Of a stretch of 64,000 nucleotides of DNA, positions 34,656 through 43,487 are shown one piece after another. The stretch spans positions 62,001 through 126,000 of the forward strand of contig RDYL01000005.1 of assembly GCA_004293165.1 (NCBI GenBank), written 5' to 3'. Numbering within the stretch: the first letter of the stretch is position 1; every line of letters begins with the position of its first letter. A model generated the notes under the pieces. That model had not been told where the DNA came from and did no database searches. It worked only from the letters and a program-made list of their open reading frames with translations. The DNA is from Flavobacteriia bacterium (lineage in GTDB: Bacteria > Bacteroidota > Bacteroidia > Flavobacteriales > Flavobacteriaceae). A program made the position numbers and the translations under genes.

Positions 34656-34663
34656 TATATTTG
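34656..34663 (+). promoter_or_regulatory. -7 promoter element of the lipoprotein gene
   Basis: TATATTTG matches TAnnTTTG about 35 nt before the ATG at 34698. Confidence 0.55.
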
Positions 34664-34697
34664 AGTCTAAACTACATAAACTCTAAAAAAAATTAAG

Positions 34698-35579
34698 ATG
34701 AAATCAACATTTAAATTATTACTTGCTCTTTTTCTTCTGACAACAATCAGCTGCGAAAATGACAACGAATTAACATCTAGTCAATTAACTTCAGAAGATG
34801 CTTTAGTGAATTCTAAAATTGATATAGCTAGTGACGATATTTCCAGTATTGCCGATCAATTATTTGACAATGTAAATAGCAACACTATTAATTATAGAAA
34901 TTCTAATACTGAAAATTCGGTATTTTCAAATTGTGCAACAATTACTAGAGTACCTGCTTTCGGAACTATTTTAACTCCTGGAACGCAGGTTACTAAAACA
35001 ATTGATTTTGGCACAACGGGCTGTACTTTAAATAACGGCAATATTGTTAAAGGTAAAATTATAATAAGCTTTGTTTTTGAACCTAATGCTGCTTCACATA
35101 CAATAACATATACTTTTGATGAGTTCTATCATAACAATATTAAATTTGTTGGTACAAAAAATTTTACACGTTCAATGACTGCTGCAAGCGCTACTTCGGT
35201 ATCACACCCAATTGTAGTTATGCAACTAGATATGACAATTACAATGCCAAATGGTGATGAATATACTCGCGTAGGTTCTAGAACTAGAGAATTAGTAGAA
35301 GGATTTAGTACGGATACGTTTTTAGATAATATTTACCGAATCACTGGTAGTTGGACAACAACAAATGAAAATGGAAACCAGCACACTGCAACAATTACAG
35401 AACCGCTAATGGCAAAAATGAGTTGTATTACTGTAAATAAACCAATTTTAGCTAGAGGAATTATTACATTCGTAAAAAACAACATTACCTCAACATTAGA
35501 CTATGGTGAAGGAGAATGTGATAATATAGCTATTTATTCAATAAACGGTAACTCTTATACTATAAATATTGGAAATTAA
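34698..35579 (+). CDS. Putative lipoprotein, unassigned
   Basis: A 293-residue protein with a lipoprotein signal (KLLLALFLLTTISC, Cys at about 20) followed by acidic residues (ENDNE), consistent with outer-membrane or surface sorting. The mature part is Thr/Ser/Asn-rich and predicted mainly beta strand; it contains Cys residues around GTTGCTLNNG and GEGECDN that may form disulfides. I recognise no family. It is monocistronic, with a promoter and a strong terminator, convergent to rlmN. Confidence 0.7.
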   Translation: MKSTFKLLLALFLLTTISCENDNELTSSQLTSEDALVNSKIDIASDDISSIADQLFDNVNSNTINYRNSNTENSVFSNCATITRVPAFGTILTPGTQVTKTIDFGTTGCTLNNGNIVKGKIIISFVFEPNAASHTITYTFDEFYHNNIKFVGTKNFTRSMTAASATSVSHPIVVMQLDMTITMPNGDEYTRVGSRTRELVEGFSTDTFLDNIYRITGSWTTTNENGNQHTATITEPLMAKMSCITVNKPILARGIITFVKNNITSTLDYGEGECDNIAIYSINGNSYTINIGN

Positions 35580-35596
35580 AATTTCAAACATTTTTT

Positions 35597-35633
35597 AATA
35601 GGCTATTCTTTTTTAGAATAGCCTATTTTTTTA
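35597..35633. terminator. Bidirectional terminator between lipoprotein gene and rlmN
   Basis: A 13-bp stem AATAGGCTATTCT/complement with a 5-nt T loop and a T-rich tail; the A-rich mirror side can serve rlmN. Confidence 0.88.
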
Positions 35634-36671
35634 TGATTTATTCGCCAATTGACCACAAGCCGCATCAATGTCTTTACCACGACTTCTTCGCACTTTTGCT
35701 ACAATATTACTTTTTGCTAAAGCAGTAATGTATGCATTTGTAGCTTCCTCAGAGGCTTGTTGAAACATTCCATCATCAATAGGATTGTATTCGATAAGAT
35801 TAACTTTACAAGGAACATATTTACAGAATTTCACCAAAGCATCAATCGATTTTTTATCATCGTTGATTCCTTTCCAAACTACGTATTCGTAGGTTATTTT
35901 ACTTTTTGTTTTTCTGTACCAATATTCCAAACTTTCACGTAAATCGGTTAAAGGAAAGTTTTTGGTAAATGGCATGATTTCGTTACGAATTTCCTCCACA
36001 GCTGAATGCAAGGAAACTGCTAATTTGAATTTCACCTCATCATCCGCCATTTTTTTAATCATTTTCGGAATTCCAGAAGTAGAAACTGTGATTCTTTTTG
36101 GTGACATACCTAAACCTTCATTTGAAGTAATCATATCAATCGCTTTCATCACGTTTGGAAAATTCATTAAAGGCTCACCCATTCCCATGAAAACAATGTT
36201 TGATAGAGGTCGGTCATAATATAAACGACTTTCATTATCAATTGCAGCTACTTGATCGTAGATTTCTCCTGGTTCCAAGTTACGCATGCGTTTTAATCGA
36301 GCTGTTGCACAAAAATTACAATCTAAACTACAACCTACTTGGGAAGAAACACAAGCGGTTGTTCGAGTTTCTGTAGGAATCAAAACCGATTCAACGATTA
36401 AATCATCATGCAAACGAACGGCATTTTTAACGGTTCCGTCTTCGCTACGTTGTAAAGTATCTACTTTGATGTGATTGATTACGAAATTAGCTTCTAACAT
36501 AGCGCGCGTTTCTTTAGACACATTGGTCATATCTTCAAAAGTATGTGCGCGTTTTTGCCATAACCATTCGTATACTTGGTTGCCACGAAATGCTTTGTCT
36601 CCGTTAGCAACAAAAAAATTACGCAATTGTTCTTTTGTAAGTGCTCGTATGTCTTTTTTCTCGATTTGCAT
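35631..36671 (-). CDS. rlmN: 23S rRNA / tRNA adenine-C2 methyltransferase RlmN
   Basis: A radical-SAM enzyme methylating C2 of A2503 in 23S rRNA and A37 in some tRNAs. The 346-residue protein has the iron-sulfur motif C114-x3-C118-x2-C121 (VGCSLDCNFCATARL), GMGEPLMNFPNV for SAM binding, and the conserved C-terminal Cys at 339 (IDAACGQL) used in the methyl-transfer mechanism. Length is typical. The -7 box lies so close to the ATG that the mRNA may be leaderless. Confidence 0.96.
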   Translation of the reverse strand: MQIEKKDIRALTKEQLRNFFVANGDKAFRGNQVYEWLWQKRAHTFEDMTNVSKETRAMLEANFVINHIKVDTLQRSEDGTVKNAVRLHDDLIVESVLIPTETRTTACVSSQVGCSLDCNFCATARLKRMRNLEPGEIYDQVAAIDNESRLYYDRPLSNIVFMGMGEPLMNFPNVMKAIDMITSNEGLGMSPKRITVSTSGIPKMIKKMADDEVKFKLAVSLHSAVEEIRNEIMPFTKNFPLTDLRESLEYWYRKTKSKITYEYVVWKGINDDKKSIDALVKFCKYVPCKVNLIEYNPIDDGMFQQASEEATNAYITALAKSNIVAKVRRSRGKDIDAACGQLANKS

Positions 36672-36675
36672 GGTG

Positions 36676-36683
36676 CAAAAGTA
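36676..36683 (-). promoter_or_regulatory. -7 promoter element of rlmN
   Basis: On the minus strand TACTTTTG fits TAnnTTTG and ends 4 nt before the start codon, so transcription would begin at or next to the ATG. Confidence 0.45.
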
Positions 36684-36687
36684 ATGA

Positions 36688-36708
36688 ATTTAGAAATTAG
36701 AAATTAGA
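36688..36708. repeat. Heptad-word repeat between rlmN and the O-methyltransferase
   Basis: ATTTAGA, AATTAGA and AATTAGA in phase, followed by the related AACTTTG and AAATTTG. It sits between two divergent promoters. Confidence 0.55.
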
Positions 36709-36722
36709 AACTTTGAAATTTG

Positions 36723-36730
36723 TACTTTTG
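36723..36730 (+). promoter_or_regulatory. -7 promoter element of the O-methyltransferase
   Basis: TACTTTTG matches TAnnTTTG, 20 nt before the ATG at 36751. Confidence 0.5.
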
Positions 36731-36750
36731 TTTATTGAAATTTTCAAATT

Positions 36751-37392
36751 ATGCACTTTATATCAGAAGATTTAGAAGATTACGTAGCGAATCATTCACA
36801 AGTAGAGCCTGAATTATTAGCAAAATTAAACAAAGAAACCTACCAAAAAATCATTCAACCCCGCATGTTGAGTGGTCATTTTCAAGGTAGAGTCTTGAGT
36901 ATGCTTTCAAAAATCATTCGTCCAAAACACATTTTGGAAATTGGAACGTATACTGGTTATGCTGCTTTGTGCTTAGCAGAAGGATTAGCTGAAAACGGAA
37001 CTTTAGATACGATTGATATTGAAGAAGAATTGGTTGATTTTCAGCGAAAATATTTTGACGCTTCGCCATGGAAAGACCAAATTTTTCAACACTTAGGTGA
37101 TGCCGTTGATATCATCCCTACTTTGAATAAAAAATTTGATTTGGTTTTCATTGATGCCGATAAAGAAAACTATGTGAATTACTTTCACTTAATTGTTCCA
37201 ATGATGAATAAAGGCGGTATCATTTTATCCGATAATGTATTGTGGAGCGGAAAAGTGTTGGAAGAAGTGAAACCTAATGACAAAAGCACTCCCGTTTTAT
37301 TAGAATACAATCAACTATTAAATACCGACCCAAGAGTAGAAACGGTTTTATTGCCGATTCGTGATGGTTTAACGGTTAGTCGTGTTTTGTAG
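36751..37392 (+). CDS. SAM-dependent O-methyltransferase (class I, COMT-like)
   Basis: A 213-residue cation-dependent O-methyltransferase of the caffeoyl-CoA OMT type. The SAM-binding motif ILEIGTYTGYAALCLAEGL, the metal-binding LVFIDADKENYVNYF and the DNVLWSGKV segment are present. No signal peptide. The natural acceptor is unknown; a small catechol-like metabolite is usual for the family. The next gene starts 25 bp downstream and may be co-transcribed. Confidence 0.9.
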   Translation: MHFISEDLEDYVANHSQVEPELLAKLNKETYQKIIQPRMLSGHFQGRVLSMLSKIIRPKHILEIGTYTGYAALCLAEGLAENGTLDTIDIEEELVDFQRKYFDASPWKDQIFQHLGDAVDIIPTLNKKFDLVFIDADKENYVNYFHLIVPMMNKGGIILSDNVLWSGKVLEEVKPNDKSTPVLLEYNQLLNTDPRVETVLLPIRDGLTVSRVL

Positions 37393-37417
37393 CACAATAT
37401 TACTTTAGTTTGTAGTT

Positions 37418-37957
37418 ATGCGAAAAATATTCAAAATCATTATTTACATTTTAGTTTTAATTTTTGTAGTATATAATTTATTGTTAAGCGACATTAACCC
37501 AATGTTTAAAAACAATGAGTTCATTTATCTTACAAATTCAATAAACGAAGCAAAAAAAGAGAACTTGAATTCCATTGTAGCTATCTACAACAAAATTCAC
37601 AAACACCTACCAAAAAAACAAAAAATAAATCCTTGTGAAAAAGTCACACATTATATTAGCTCGTATAGACATGGATTTTCGTTAACAAAGTTTGTCTATT
37701 TTCTAAAAATAAGACATGAATTCACAAGCGATGATTGCTTAAAATTAGTGTTTAATCAAACTGATTTTTTAAACAATAATATTGGAATAAAAAATGCCGC
37801 AATATTTTATTTTGATAAAAAAATTGAAAATCTAAACGAAGAAGAAATAATTACATTAATAGTAATGATGGAAAATCCTTCTTTATATAACCCAAAACGA
37901 CGAAAAGAAATGGTTGAAGACAAGGTAAAGCTATATCTAAAATTATACTACAAATAG
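37418..37957 (+). CDS. Degenerate GT51 (peptidoglycan glycosyltransferase)-like protein
   Basis: A 179-residue protein with an N-terminal membrane anchor (about 5-25). Its C-terminal half follows the GT51 transglycosylase pattern: SDDCLKLVFNQTDFLNNNIG aligns with the family's ILE-YLN-YFG-G region, GIKNAAIFYFDKKIENLNEEE with GI-AAA-YFGK-LTL-E, and NPSLYNPKR with P--YNP-R. The N-terminal half lacks the catalytic ED-x2-F and the GGSTITQQ motif. It is also shorter than the family's catalytic domain. It is probably a non-catalytic relative; function unknown. Confidence 0.6.
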   Translation: MRKIFKIIIYILVLIFVVYNLLLSDINPMFKNNEFIYLTNSINEAKKENLNSIVAIYNKIHKHLPKKQKINPCEKVTHYISSYRHGFSLTKFVYFLKIRHEFTSDDCLKLVFNQTDFLNNNIGIKNAAIFYFDKKIENLNEEEIITLIVMMENPSLYNPKRRKEMVEDKVKLYLKLYYK

Positions 37958-37961
37958 AAAA

Positions 37962-38516
37962 TTAAAAATATTTTTTATTAATAAACAAGTACAATTTATA
38001 AAACACAAAACCAAAAGTTGCTCCAAAAACATAACCCGTTAAAATATCTCCAGGATAATGCAATCCAAGGTAAATTCTACTGTAAGCAAAAATTAGCGGG
38101 AATAAAAACAACAGATAAGTGTGTTTGTAATAGTTACGAAGGATTAATACAATAAACGTTGTAGAAGCAAATGAATTGGATGCATGTCCAGAGAAAAAAC
38201 TAAATGATTTTCTTGTGATTACTTCACGAATTGTTCCATCAAATTCTGGATTATTACAAGGTCTTAATCTTTCAAAAGAGTATTTGAAAAGATTGGTCAT
38301 TTGGTCAGTAAAGGTTATCAATGCGGCTAAAAAAAGAACAATAATTCCTAAACCTTTCCAACCTACTTTTTTTTGAAGGAGATAAAAAACAGTAATAAAA
38401 AGAGGTGACCAATAAATTTGTTTGGTAATAATTTTCCAAAAACCATCAAAAGGTTCGGAACCTAATCCGTTTAAAAAAAGAAATAACTCTTTATCTAGGT
38501 TTATTAACTGCTCCAA
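37962..38516 (-). CDS. PAP2-family membrane phosphatase
   Basis: A 184-residue integral membrane protein with about five helices and the three PAP2 motifs: KYSFERLRP, FFSGHASNSFA and SRIYLGLHYPGDI. Such enzymes dephosphorylate lipids such as undecaprenyl diphosphate or phosphatidylglycerol phosphate; the substrate here is not determined. It starts one base after the tatA stop and is likely in the same operon. Confidence 0.9.
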   Translation of the reverse strand: MEQLINLDKELFLFLNGLGSEPFDGFWKIITKQIYWSPLFITVFYLLQKKVGWKGLGIIVLFLAALITFTDQMTNLFKYSFERLRPCNNPEFDGTIREVITRKSFSFFSGHASNSFASTTFIVLILRNYYKHTYLLFLFPLIFAYSRIYLGLHYPGDILTGYVFGATFGFVFYKLYLFINKKYF

Positions 38517-38517
38517 A

Positions 38518-38865
38518 TTACAATTGTCTTTTTACAGGTCCGGTAATACTTTCAATATCTTCTTTTACTTTTTCGATTGGATTTTGAATATTTAAATCGA
38601 TATTTTCAATCGGATTTACCATCTTAGTTATTCCTTCTTTTGCTTTAGTTATTTCATCTGAAATACCACCTGTTAGCGAATTCATATCCAATCCGGTATC
38701 TTGAGCTCCTTTTTGAATTTCGCTTTTAATCTCGTTAGTTGCGTTTTTTAACTGCGCCATACCTTTTCCTAAAGCACGTGCTATATCTGGAATCTTATCC
38801 GACCCAAACAACATCAAAACAACTAAAATGATGAAAAACAATTCACCTCCACCTATTCCAAACAT
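38518..38865 (-). CDS. tatA: Sec-independent translocase subunit TatA
   Basis: A 115-residue protein with the TatA/B layout: short N-terminal membrane helix (ELFFIILVVLMLFGSDKIPDI), the FG hinge, an amphipathic helix (ARALGKGMAQLKNATNEIKSEI) and a charged tail. The C-terminal part is longer than in E. coli TatA and somewhat TatB-like. tatC is not in the window. Confidence 0.88.
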   Translation of the reverse strand: MFGIGGGELFFIILVVLMLFGSDKIPDIARALGKGMAQLKNATNEIKSEIQKGAQDTGLDMNSLTGGISDEITKAKEGITKMVNPIENIDLNIQNPIEKVKEDIESITGPVKRQL

Positions 38866-38890
38866 AGTATATTTTTGAAAATTAACTTCG

Positions 38891-38898
38891 CAAAGTTA
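38891..38898 (-). promoter_or_regulatory. -7 promoter element of tatA-PAP2
   Basis: On the minus strand TAACTTTG matches TAnnTTTG, about 26 nt before the tatA ATG. Confidence 0.5.
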
Positions 38899-38937
38899 CA
38901 AAGTTTTGCTACTAATTATCTTAAAGTATTCAAAAAA

Positions 38938-38959
38938 AAGACTATCCGAAGATAGTCTT
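38938..38959 (-). terminator. Terminator of the M1 peptidase operon
   Basis: A 9-bp stem AAGACTATC/GATAGTCTT with a 4-nt loop, followed on the minus strand by a run of T, 6 bp after the peptidase stop. Confidence 0.85.
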
Positions 38960-38964
38960 AATTA

Positions 38965-41238
38965 TTATTTTTCTAATGTATCAAATTTTGATTCCGTTTC
39001 TCCTTTAGGCCAATAGTTGTTTTCAACATCTACATCGGCAGTTTCTAATTTTGGATCTACTTGAATTTTTACCACTTTTTTCTCTGTTGCAAAAACGCGT
39101 TTAGCTGTATCATTATTTCTTCTCCAGATTTGAGCAGGGAATTTTTGAGTTTCACTTGTTCCATCTTCAAATTGAAGTTCCACAATGATTGGCATGATTA
39201 ATCCTCCTGGTTTTTCAAATTCTACTTCATAGAAAAATTTAGGTGACTTTAAAGCATTTTTTTCTTCAGCAGTATAATTTTTATCTAGATATTCTGAAAG
39301 TGCTTGAATATTTTTAGCATCCAATCCTTTTTTTAATTCTTGTTTAAAATCAGGAGTGTCTTCTGTTACTAAATATAACATTGGTTCGCCATCGCTAATT
39401 TTTCTACCTCTTCTATTAAACATTGCTTGTGCTTCTTTTGAAGCTTCTGTAGATACATAAAACTGTTTCACCGATTTTACTCCTATATCAGTATAATCTG
39501 TTGAGTAAAACCAACCTCTCCAAAACCAATCCAAATCAACTGCCGAAGCATCTTCCATAGTTCTAAAGAAATCTTCTGGAGTTGGGTGTTTAAATTTCCA
39601 ACGATTTGCATATGTTTTAAAAGCATGATCAAACAATTCTCTACCCATAATAGTTTCTCTTAAAATATTTAAACCAGTAGCAGGTTTACCATATGCATTA
39701 GCTCCGAAATTATAGATGTTCTCAGAGTTTGACATAATTGGTTCTAAATATTTTTGGTTTCCTTTCATGTAAGGCACAATGTTTTTAGCTGGTCCGCGTG
39801 TTGAAGGGAAATTTGGATCAAAAGTAGATTCAGCAAGAAACTCTAAAAAAGTATTTAAACCTTCATCCATCCATGACCATTGTCTTTCATCTGAATTGAC
39901 AATCATTGGAAAGAAATTGTGTCCTACTTCGTGAATAATTACGCCTAACATTCCGTATTTGATTCTATCGCTTACGAATCCTTTTTCATCTGGACGTCCG
40001 TAGTTCCAACAAATCATTGGATACTCCATTCCTTGATCTTCTGCAGAAACAGATACTGCCTTTGGGTAAGGGTAATCAAATGTAAAATGAGAATACGTTT
40101 TTAAAGTATGCGCCACCGCTTTTGTAGATAAATCTCCCCAAAGTGGATTTGCTTCTTTTGGATAAATTGAAATGGCTAATGGTTTGTTTGTTGGTAAATC
40201 AACTGCCATAGCATCAATAATGAATTTTCTTGACGTTGAAAAACCAAAGTCACGCACATTTTGAGCTTTAAATTTCCATGTTTTCTTTTTGTCAGAGAAA
40301 CTTTTTTCTGCAGCAACCGCTTCTTCTTGAGTTACAATTACAACAGGTTTGTCAAATGTTTTTTCTGCTAATTCCCATCTTTTTACTTGTTCTGCCGTAA
40401 AAACTTCGCTTCTGTTTTGTAATACTCCAGTTCCTTCCATAACGTGGTCTGCTGGAACTGTAATATTTACTTCGTAATCTCCAAAAACCAAAGCAAACTC
40501 ACCTCTACCCCAAAATTGCATGTTTTGCCATCCTTCTACATCATTATAGACTGCCATTCTTGGGAAAAATTGAGCCATAACATACAAACGGTTTCCATCA
40601 GGAAATTGTTCATAACCAGAACGACCGTTGTTAGCTCCTTCCATATAATTTACAATGTTATACCACCACTTGATTGAGAAAGAAACTTTTTCACCATTTT
40701 TTAAAGGCTTAGGCAAATCGATTCTCATCATCGTTTGATTAATGGTATAATTCATTGGATTACCTTTAGCATCTTTAACATATTCGATGTTAAAACCTCC
40801 TTGAAAAGGACTTCCCATGTATTTTTTTGCAAAACCACTTGTTGAAATGGCTTTATCCATGTTTTGGCTTTCCACTAAAGGTGTTTTAGAATCTGGTCTT
40901 TCAATATTTTGGTCTAATTGTACCCATAAATACTCTAACGATTCTTTTGCGTTATTGTAATAGGTAATTGTTTCTGAACCATATAATTTTTTGTTCTTAT
41001 CATCTAATTCCAGATTCATTTTATAATCTGCTTTTTGCTGATAATAAGCAGGACCAGGAGCTCCAGAAGCTGTTCTAAACATATTTGGAGTAGCCATTTC
41101 ATCATACATTTGACGAAATTTATTCTCATTATAATGTCCAGGTTCACGCTTTTTATCTTCTGACTTAACTTCTTGAGCAAATGCTCCGAATGCAAGTGAT
41201 AAAGTTAAAAACGCACTAAGTACAATTGACTTTTTCAT
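38965..41238 (-). CDS. Secreted M1-family metallopeptidase
   Basis: A 757-residue exported aminopeptidase-like enzyme. Signal peptide MKKSIVLSAFLTLSLAFGAFAQ. The gluzincin site is H436-EVGH-440 with the third ligand E459 exactly 18 residues further (HEVGHNFFPMIVNSDERQW ... MDEGLN); the exopeptidase-type motif before it (AEDQGMEYPMICWN) is in place of GAMEN. No C-terminal T9SS domain is seen, so it is likely periplasmic. Last of four minus-strand genes spaced by 15 bp or less. Confidence 0.92.
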   Translation of the reverse strand: MKKSIVLSAFLTLSLAFGAFAQEVKSEDKKREPGHYNENKFRQMYDEMATPNMFRTASGAPGPAYYQQKADYKMNLELDDKNKKLYGSETITYYNNAKESLEYLWVQLDQNIERPDSKTPLVESQNMDKAISTSGFAKKYMGSPFQGGFNIEYVKDAKGNPMNYTINQTMMRIDLPKPLKNGEKVSFSIKWWYNIVNYMEGANNGRSGYEQFPDGNRLYVMAQFFPRMAVYNDVEGWQNMQFWGRGEFALVFGDYEVNITVPADHVMEGTGVLQNRSEVFTAEQVKRWELAEKTFDKPVVIVTQEEAVAAEKSFSDKKKTWKFKAQNVRDFGFSTSRKFIIDAMAVDLPTNKPLAISIYPKEANPLWGDLSTKAVAHTLKTYSHFTFDYPYPKAVSVSAEDQGMEYPMICWNYGRPDEKGFVSDRIKYGMLGVIIHEVGHNFFPMIVNSDERQWSWMDEGLNTFLEFLAESTFDPNFPSTRGPAKNIVPYMKGNQKYLEPIMSNSENIYNFGANAYGKPATGLNILRETIMGRELFDHAFKTYANRWKFKHPTPEDFFRTMEDASAVDLDWFWRGWFYSTDYTDIGVKSVKQFYVSTEASKEAQAMFNRRGRKISDGEPMLYLVTEDTPDFKQELKKGLDAKNIQALSEYLDKNYTAEEKNALKSPKFFYEVEFEKPGGLIMPIIVELQFEDGTSETQKFPAQIWRRNNDTAKRVFATEKKVVKIQVDPKLETADVDVENNYWPKGETESKFDTLEK

Positions 41239-41253
41239 AGTATATAGGATTCT

Positions 41254-41760
41254 TTAATAGTCTATTTTTTGTTCCGTATCAGTATTAGTAAACAAAAAGC
41301 TATTTTTGTTACTATTGATATGAACATGAACAATATTTTGTTGTTCCTTGTAAATATCAGTTAATAATGAATTAAAGATATCGAAGGTATTTATTTTTTT
41401 TGAAATAGCAATTTTAGTGTAAAAAATTAACACATCACCTTCAACTTCTCGCGCTAAATAAACAATCTCCTGTGGCTTTTTATTTATAGAAATTTTAATA
41501 TTATCCTTTAAATAACTTTTAATTAGAGTTTCGGCCTCTGGAAGTTCTTTTGTTGAAGTTAAATATACTTTTTTCTTGTATTTTTTTTCCAATGCTTTTT
41601 CCAAATCATCGATAAAAATTCTGTGGGTAATTTCTATTCGCTTTTTATTAGGCACGTAATCTATTTGAGTTACAGAAACATAAAACTTATGCCATGCAAA
41701 AGAACTCAATAAAATTATTGATAAAATTGGTAGAAAAAATTGCAATAAATTCTTCTTCAT
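41254..41760 (-). CDS. DUF6702-like membrane-anchored protein
   Basis: A 168-residue protein with an N-terminal hydrophobic signal or anchor (LLQFFLPILSIILLSSFAW) and the start of the periplasmic domain HKFYVSVTQIDYVPNKKRIEITHRIFIDDLEKAL. It resembles the DUF6702 proteins found next to M1 peptidases in flavobacteria; I recognise this from memory, not from a search. No catalytic residues are apparent. It lies 15 bp upstream of the M1 peptidase. Confidence 0.65.
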   Translation of the reverse strand: MKKNLLQFFLPILSIILLSSFAWHKFYVSVTQIDYVPNKKRIEITHRIFIDDLEKALEKKYKKKVYLTSTKELPEAETLIKSYLKDNIKISINKKPQEIVYLAREVEGDVLIFYTKIAISKKINTFDIFNSLLTDIYKEQQNIVHVHINSNKNSFLFTNTDTEQKIDY

Positions 41761-41776
41761 TTGGTAAAAATAGTAA

Positions 41777-42610
41777 TTATTCTTTTGGAATTTCAGATTT
41801 AAACATTTTTGCCTTAGAAGTTAAATATTCTATTAATTGAAATTCATTTTCAGGTTTCAAAAATAAAGACAAATCATTTACAGGCATTTCGGCATATTGC
41901 AAAAACAATGGAATATCTTCGTGCTTAATTTTCAAGGTTTCAACAAAAAAATGATGTGGCAAGCGCTCAAATATATGATCAGAAAACGATTTGGATTGGA
42001 TATCTTTTTGTCTTCGCTCTTCAAAAACTTGTTCTGAATATTCTTTAGTGTTTCTATCTTTTACAAGTAAACTAACTAATCCAGCTCCCATCGCAATAAA
42101 ATTAAAATTCGAACCATTTGGCGCAAACTGACTTGGCATTGCCGTATTTGTTGGAGTTCCCAATCGTACATCATCTTCATAATGCATGATTTTTTTTGCA
42201 TCAATTTTAGTAAAACCCTCACCATATACTTGAATTCGCTTGATATCAACTTCTACAATACCTGTAAGTGTGTAAGGTGTAATTTCTACTTCATTTAATT
42301 CTGTAACTCGCACTTGCAACCTTATTTCTAATTCTTCTAACCAAAAATCTTTATCAGTTAATATATATTTCTTAGAATCGTAAGAAATACCTTGAATATA
42401 AAGTGTATCTGTTGCTCTTGCTTTGATTGAAAACTTACCATCGGAATTGGTAACCGCACCTATATTTGATGTAATATTAAATACCGTAAGATTTTCAACT
42501 TCGATAGAATCGGCAACAATTCTTCCTTTCAACACTTTTCTTTCAATATGTTGCCCAAAACCAATTTGAACAAACAAAAAGCAAATCCAAACGATATAAT
42601 TATTTTTCAT
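41777..42610 (-). CDS. Carboxypeptidase-like regulatory domain protein (paralogue A)
   Basis: A 277-residue exported protein with a signal peptide (IVWICFLFVQIGFGQ) and an N-terminal carboxypeptidase-D-like beta-sandwich (LKGRIVADSIEVENLTVFN ... TNSDGKFSIKARATDTLYIQ), the module that precedes TonB-dependent receptors in this phylum but here without barrel or plug. It is followed by a conserved helical tail. It overlaps its paralogue by 11 bp. Role unknown, probably periplasmic. Confidence 0.75.
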   Translation of the reverse strand: MKNNYIVWICFLFVQIGFGQHIERKVLKGRIVADSIEVENLTVFNITSNIGAVTNSDGKFSIKARATDTLYIQGISYDSKKYILTDKDFWLEELEIRLQVRVTELNEVEITPYTLTGIVEVDIKRIQVYGEGFTKIDAKKIMHYEDDVRLGTPTNTAMPSQFAPNGSNFNFIAMGAGLVSLLVKDRNTKEYSEQVFEERRQKDIQSKSFSDHIFERLPHHFFVETLKIKHEDIPLFLQYAEMPVNDLSLFLKPENEFQLIEYLTSKAKMFKSEIPKE

Positions 42611-43376
42611 TTAATTTAGTATTTGAAATTTCAACTTCCTTTAGTTTTAAATATTCTACCGCTAAACCAGACAAAAGGAAAGTTGCCATATCCTTATTTT
42701 TTTCTTTCATAGCTTTTGCATATCGTTCATTTTCTACAATGTAAAATAAAAAACCATCTACATAAATCTCAGGGATTTTTAACGTTTTAGTAAAATAATC
42801 TCTTTCAAAATAATCGGTTGTTTTTAATTGGAGCATTTCTTTTTTCTCTACAAGTACTTCTTTTTTCAACATGCTAGTTCTGCCACTTATTGAGTTAATT
42901 AATCCATCAACACTCATTCCACCTAACGGAATTAACAAAGGGCTATACCATTTAAAATCGCCAGCCGCTAAAAGTTTTCGTTCTGCTGGCGTATATGTTC
43001 TTTGATTAGCAGGCACAATGCCAAGTGCAACAGCATTGATATTTTTATAATTAATAATTGCTACTTCCTCTAACTCGGTTATAAGTGATTCCATTTTAAT
43101 CAATAATAAATCGTTAGAAAAATCACTCTTTTTAATGCAGTAACGTATTGCTTTTAAATTCACAGCACTAAATTGCAAAGTATCCGAAGTATTCGCTTTT
43201 ATTTCAAAATAACCTCTAGAATCAGTAACGGCTCCATTTTTTTTAGACAAATTTAAAACATGAATTCCTTCCAAAAAAGAAGATTCGGAAACAATTTTAC
43301 CTTTAACAATAGAATCGTGCTGTGACAAAACGACTAAAGGAAAAAAAATAACAAATAGAAGTAATCGTTTTGTCAT
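42600..43376 (-). CDS. Carboxypeptidase-like regulatory domain protein (paralogue B)
   Basis: A 258-residue protein with a signal peptide (LLLFVIFFPLVVLSQ) and the same architecture as the downstream gene: KGKIVSESSFLEGIHVLN, TDSRGYFEIKANTSDTLQFS, and a similar C-terminal part (LQLKTTDYFERDYFTKTLKIPE). The two are clearly tandem duplicates that have diverged. It is the first gene of the four-gene unit ending with the M1 peptidase. Confidence 0.75.
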   Translation of the reverse strand: MTKRLLLFVIFFPLVVLSQHDSIVKGKIVSESSFLEGIHVLNLSKKNGAVTDSRGYFEIKANTSDTLQFSAVNLKAIRYCIKKSDFSNDLLLIKMESLITELEEVAIINYKNINAVALGIVPANQRTYTPAERKLLAAGDFKWYSPLLIPLGGMSVDGLINSISGRTSMLKKEVLVEKKEMLQLKTTDYFERDYFTKTLKIPEIYVDGFLFYIVENERYAKAMKEKNKDMATFLLSGLAVEYLKLKEVEISNTKLNEK

Positions 43377-43378
43377 AA

Positions 43379-43413
43379 ATTACATTTTTATACTTTGTAA
43401 ATTTAAATGTAAT
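43379..43413. promoter_or_regulatory. Inverted repeat upstream of the paralogue operon
   Basis: ATTACATTT (43379) and AAATGTAAT (43405) form a 9-bp dyad with a 17-nt spacer immediately before the minus-strand operon. It may be an operator for the divergent genes; there is no direct evidence. Confidence 0.35.
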
Positions 43414-43465
43414 CTTATAAAATGAAATCCTAACAAGATGATAAACTTATGTTAATACAATTTGA

Positions 43466-43473
43466 TAAATTTG
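43466..43473 (+). promoter_or_regulatory. -7 promoter element of pepE
   Basis: TAAATTTG matches TAnnTTTG, 14 nt before the pepE ATG. Confidence 0.5.
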
Positions 43474-43487
43474 CAAAAAAATAATTT

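Noticed and set aside
35962..36219. Plus-strand 85-codon frame within rlmN
   Set aside because: Antisense shadow; no supporting signal.
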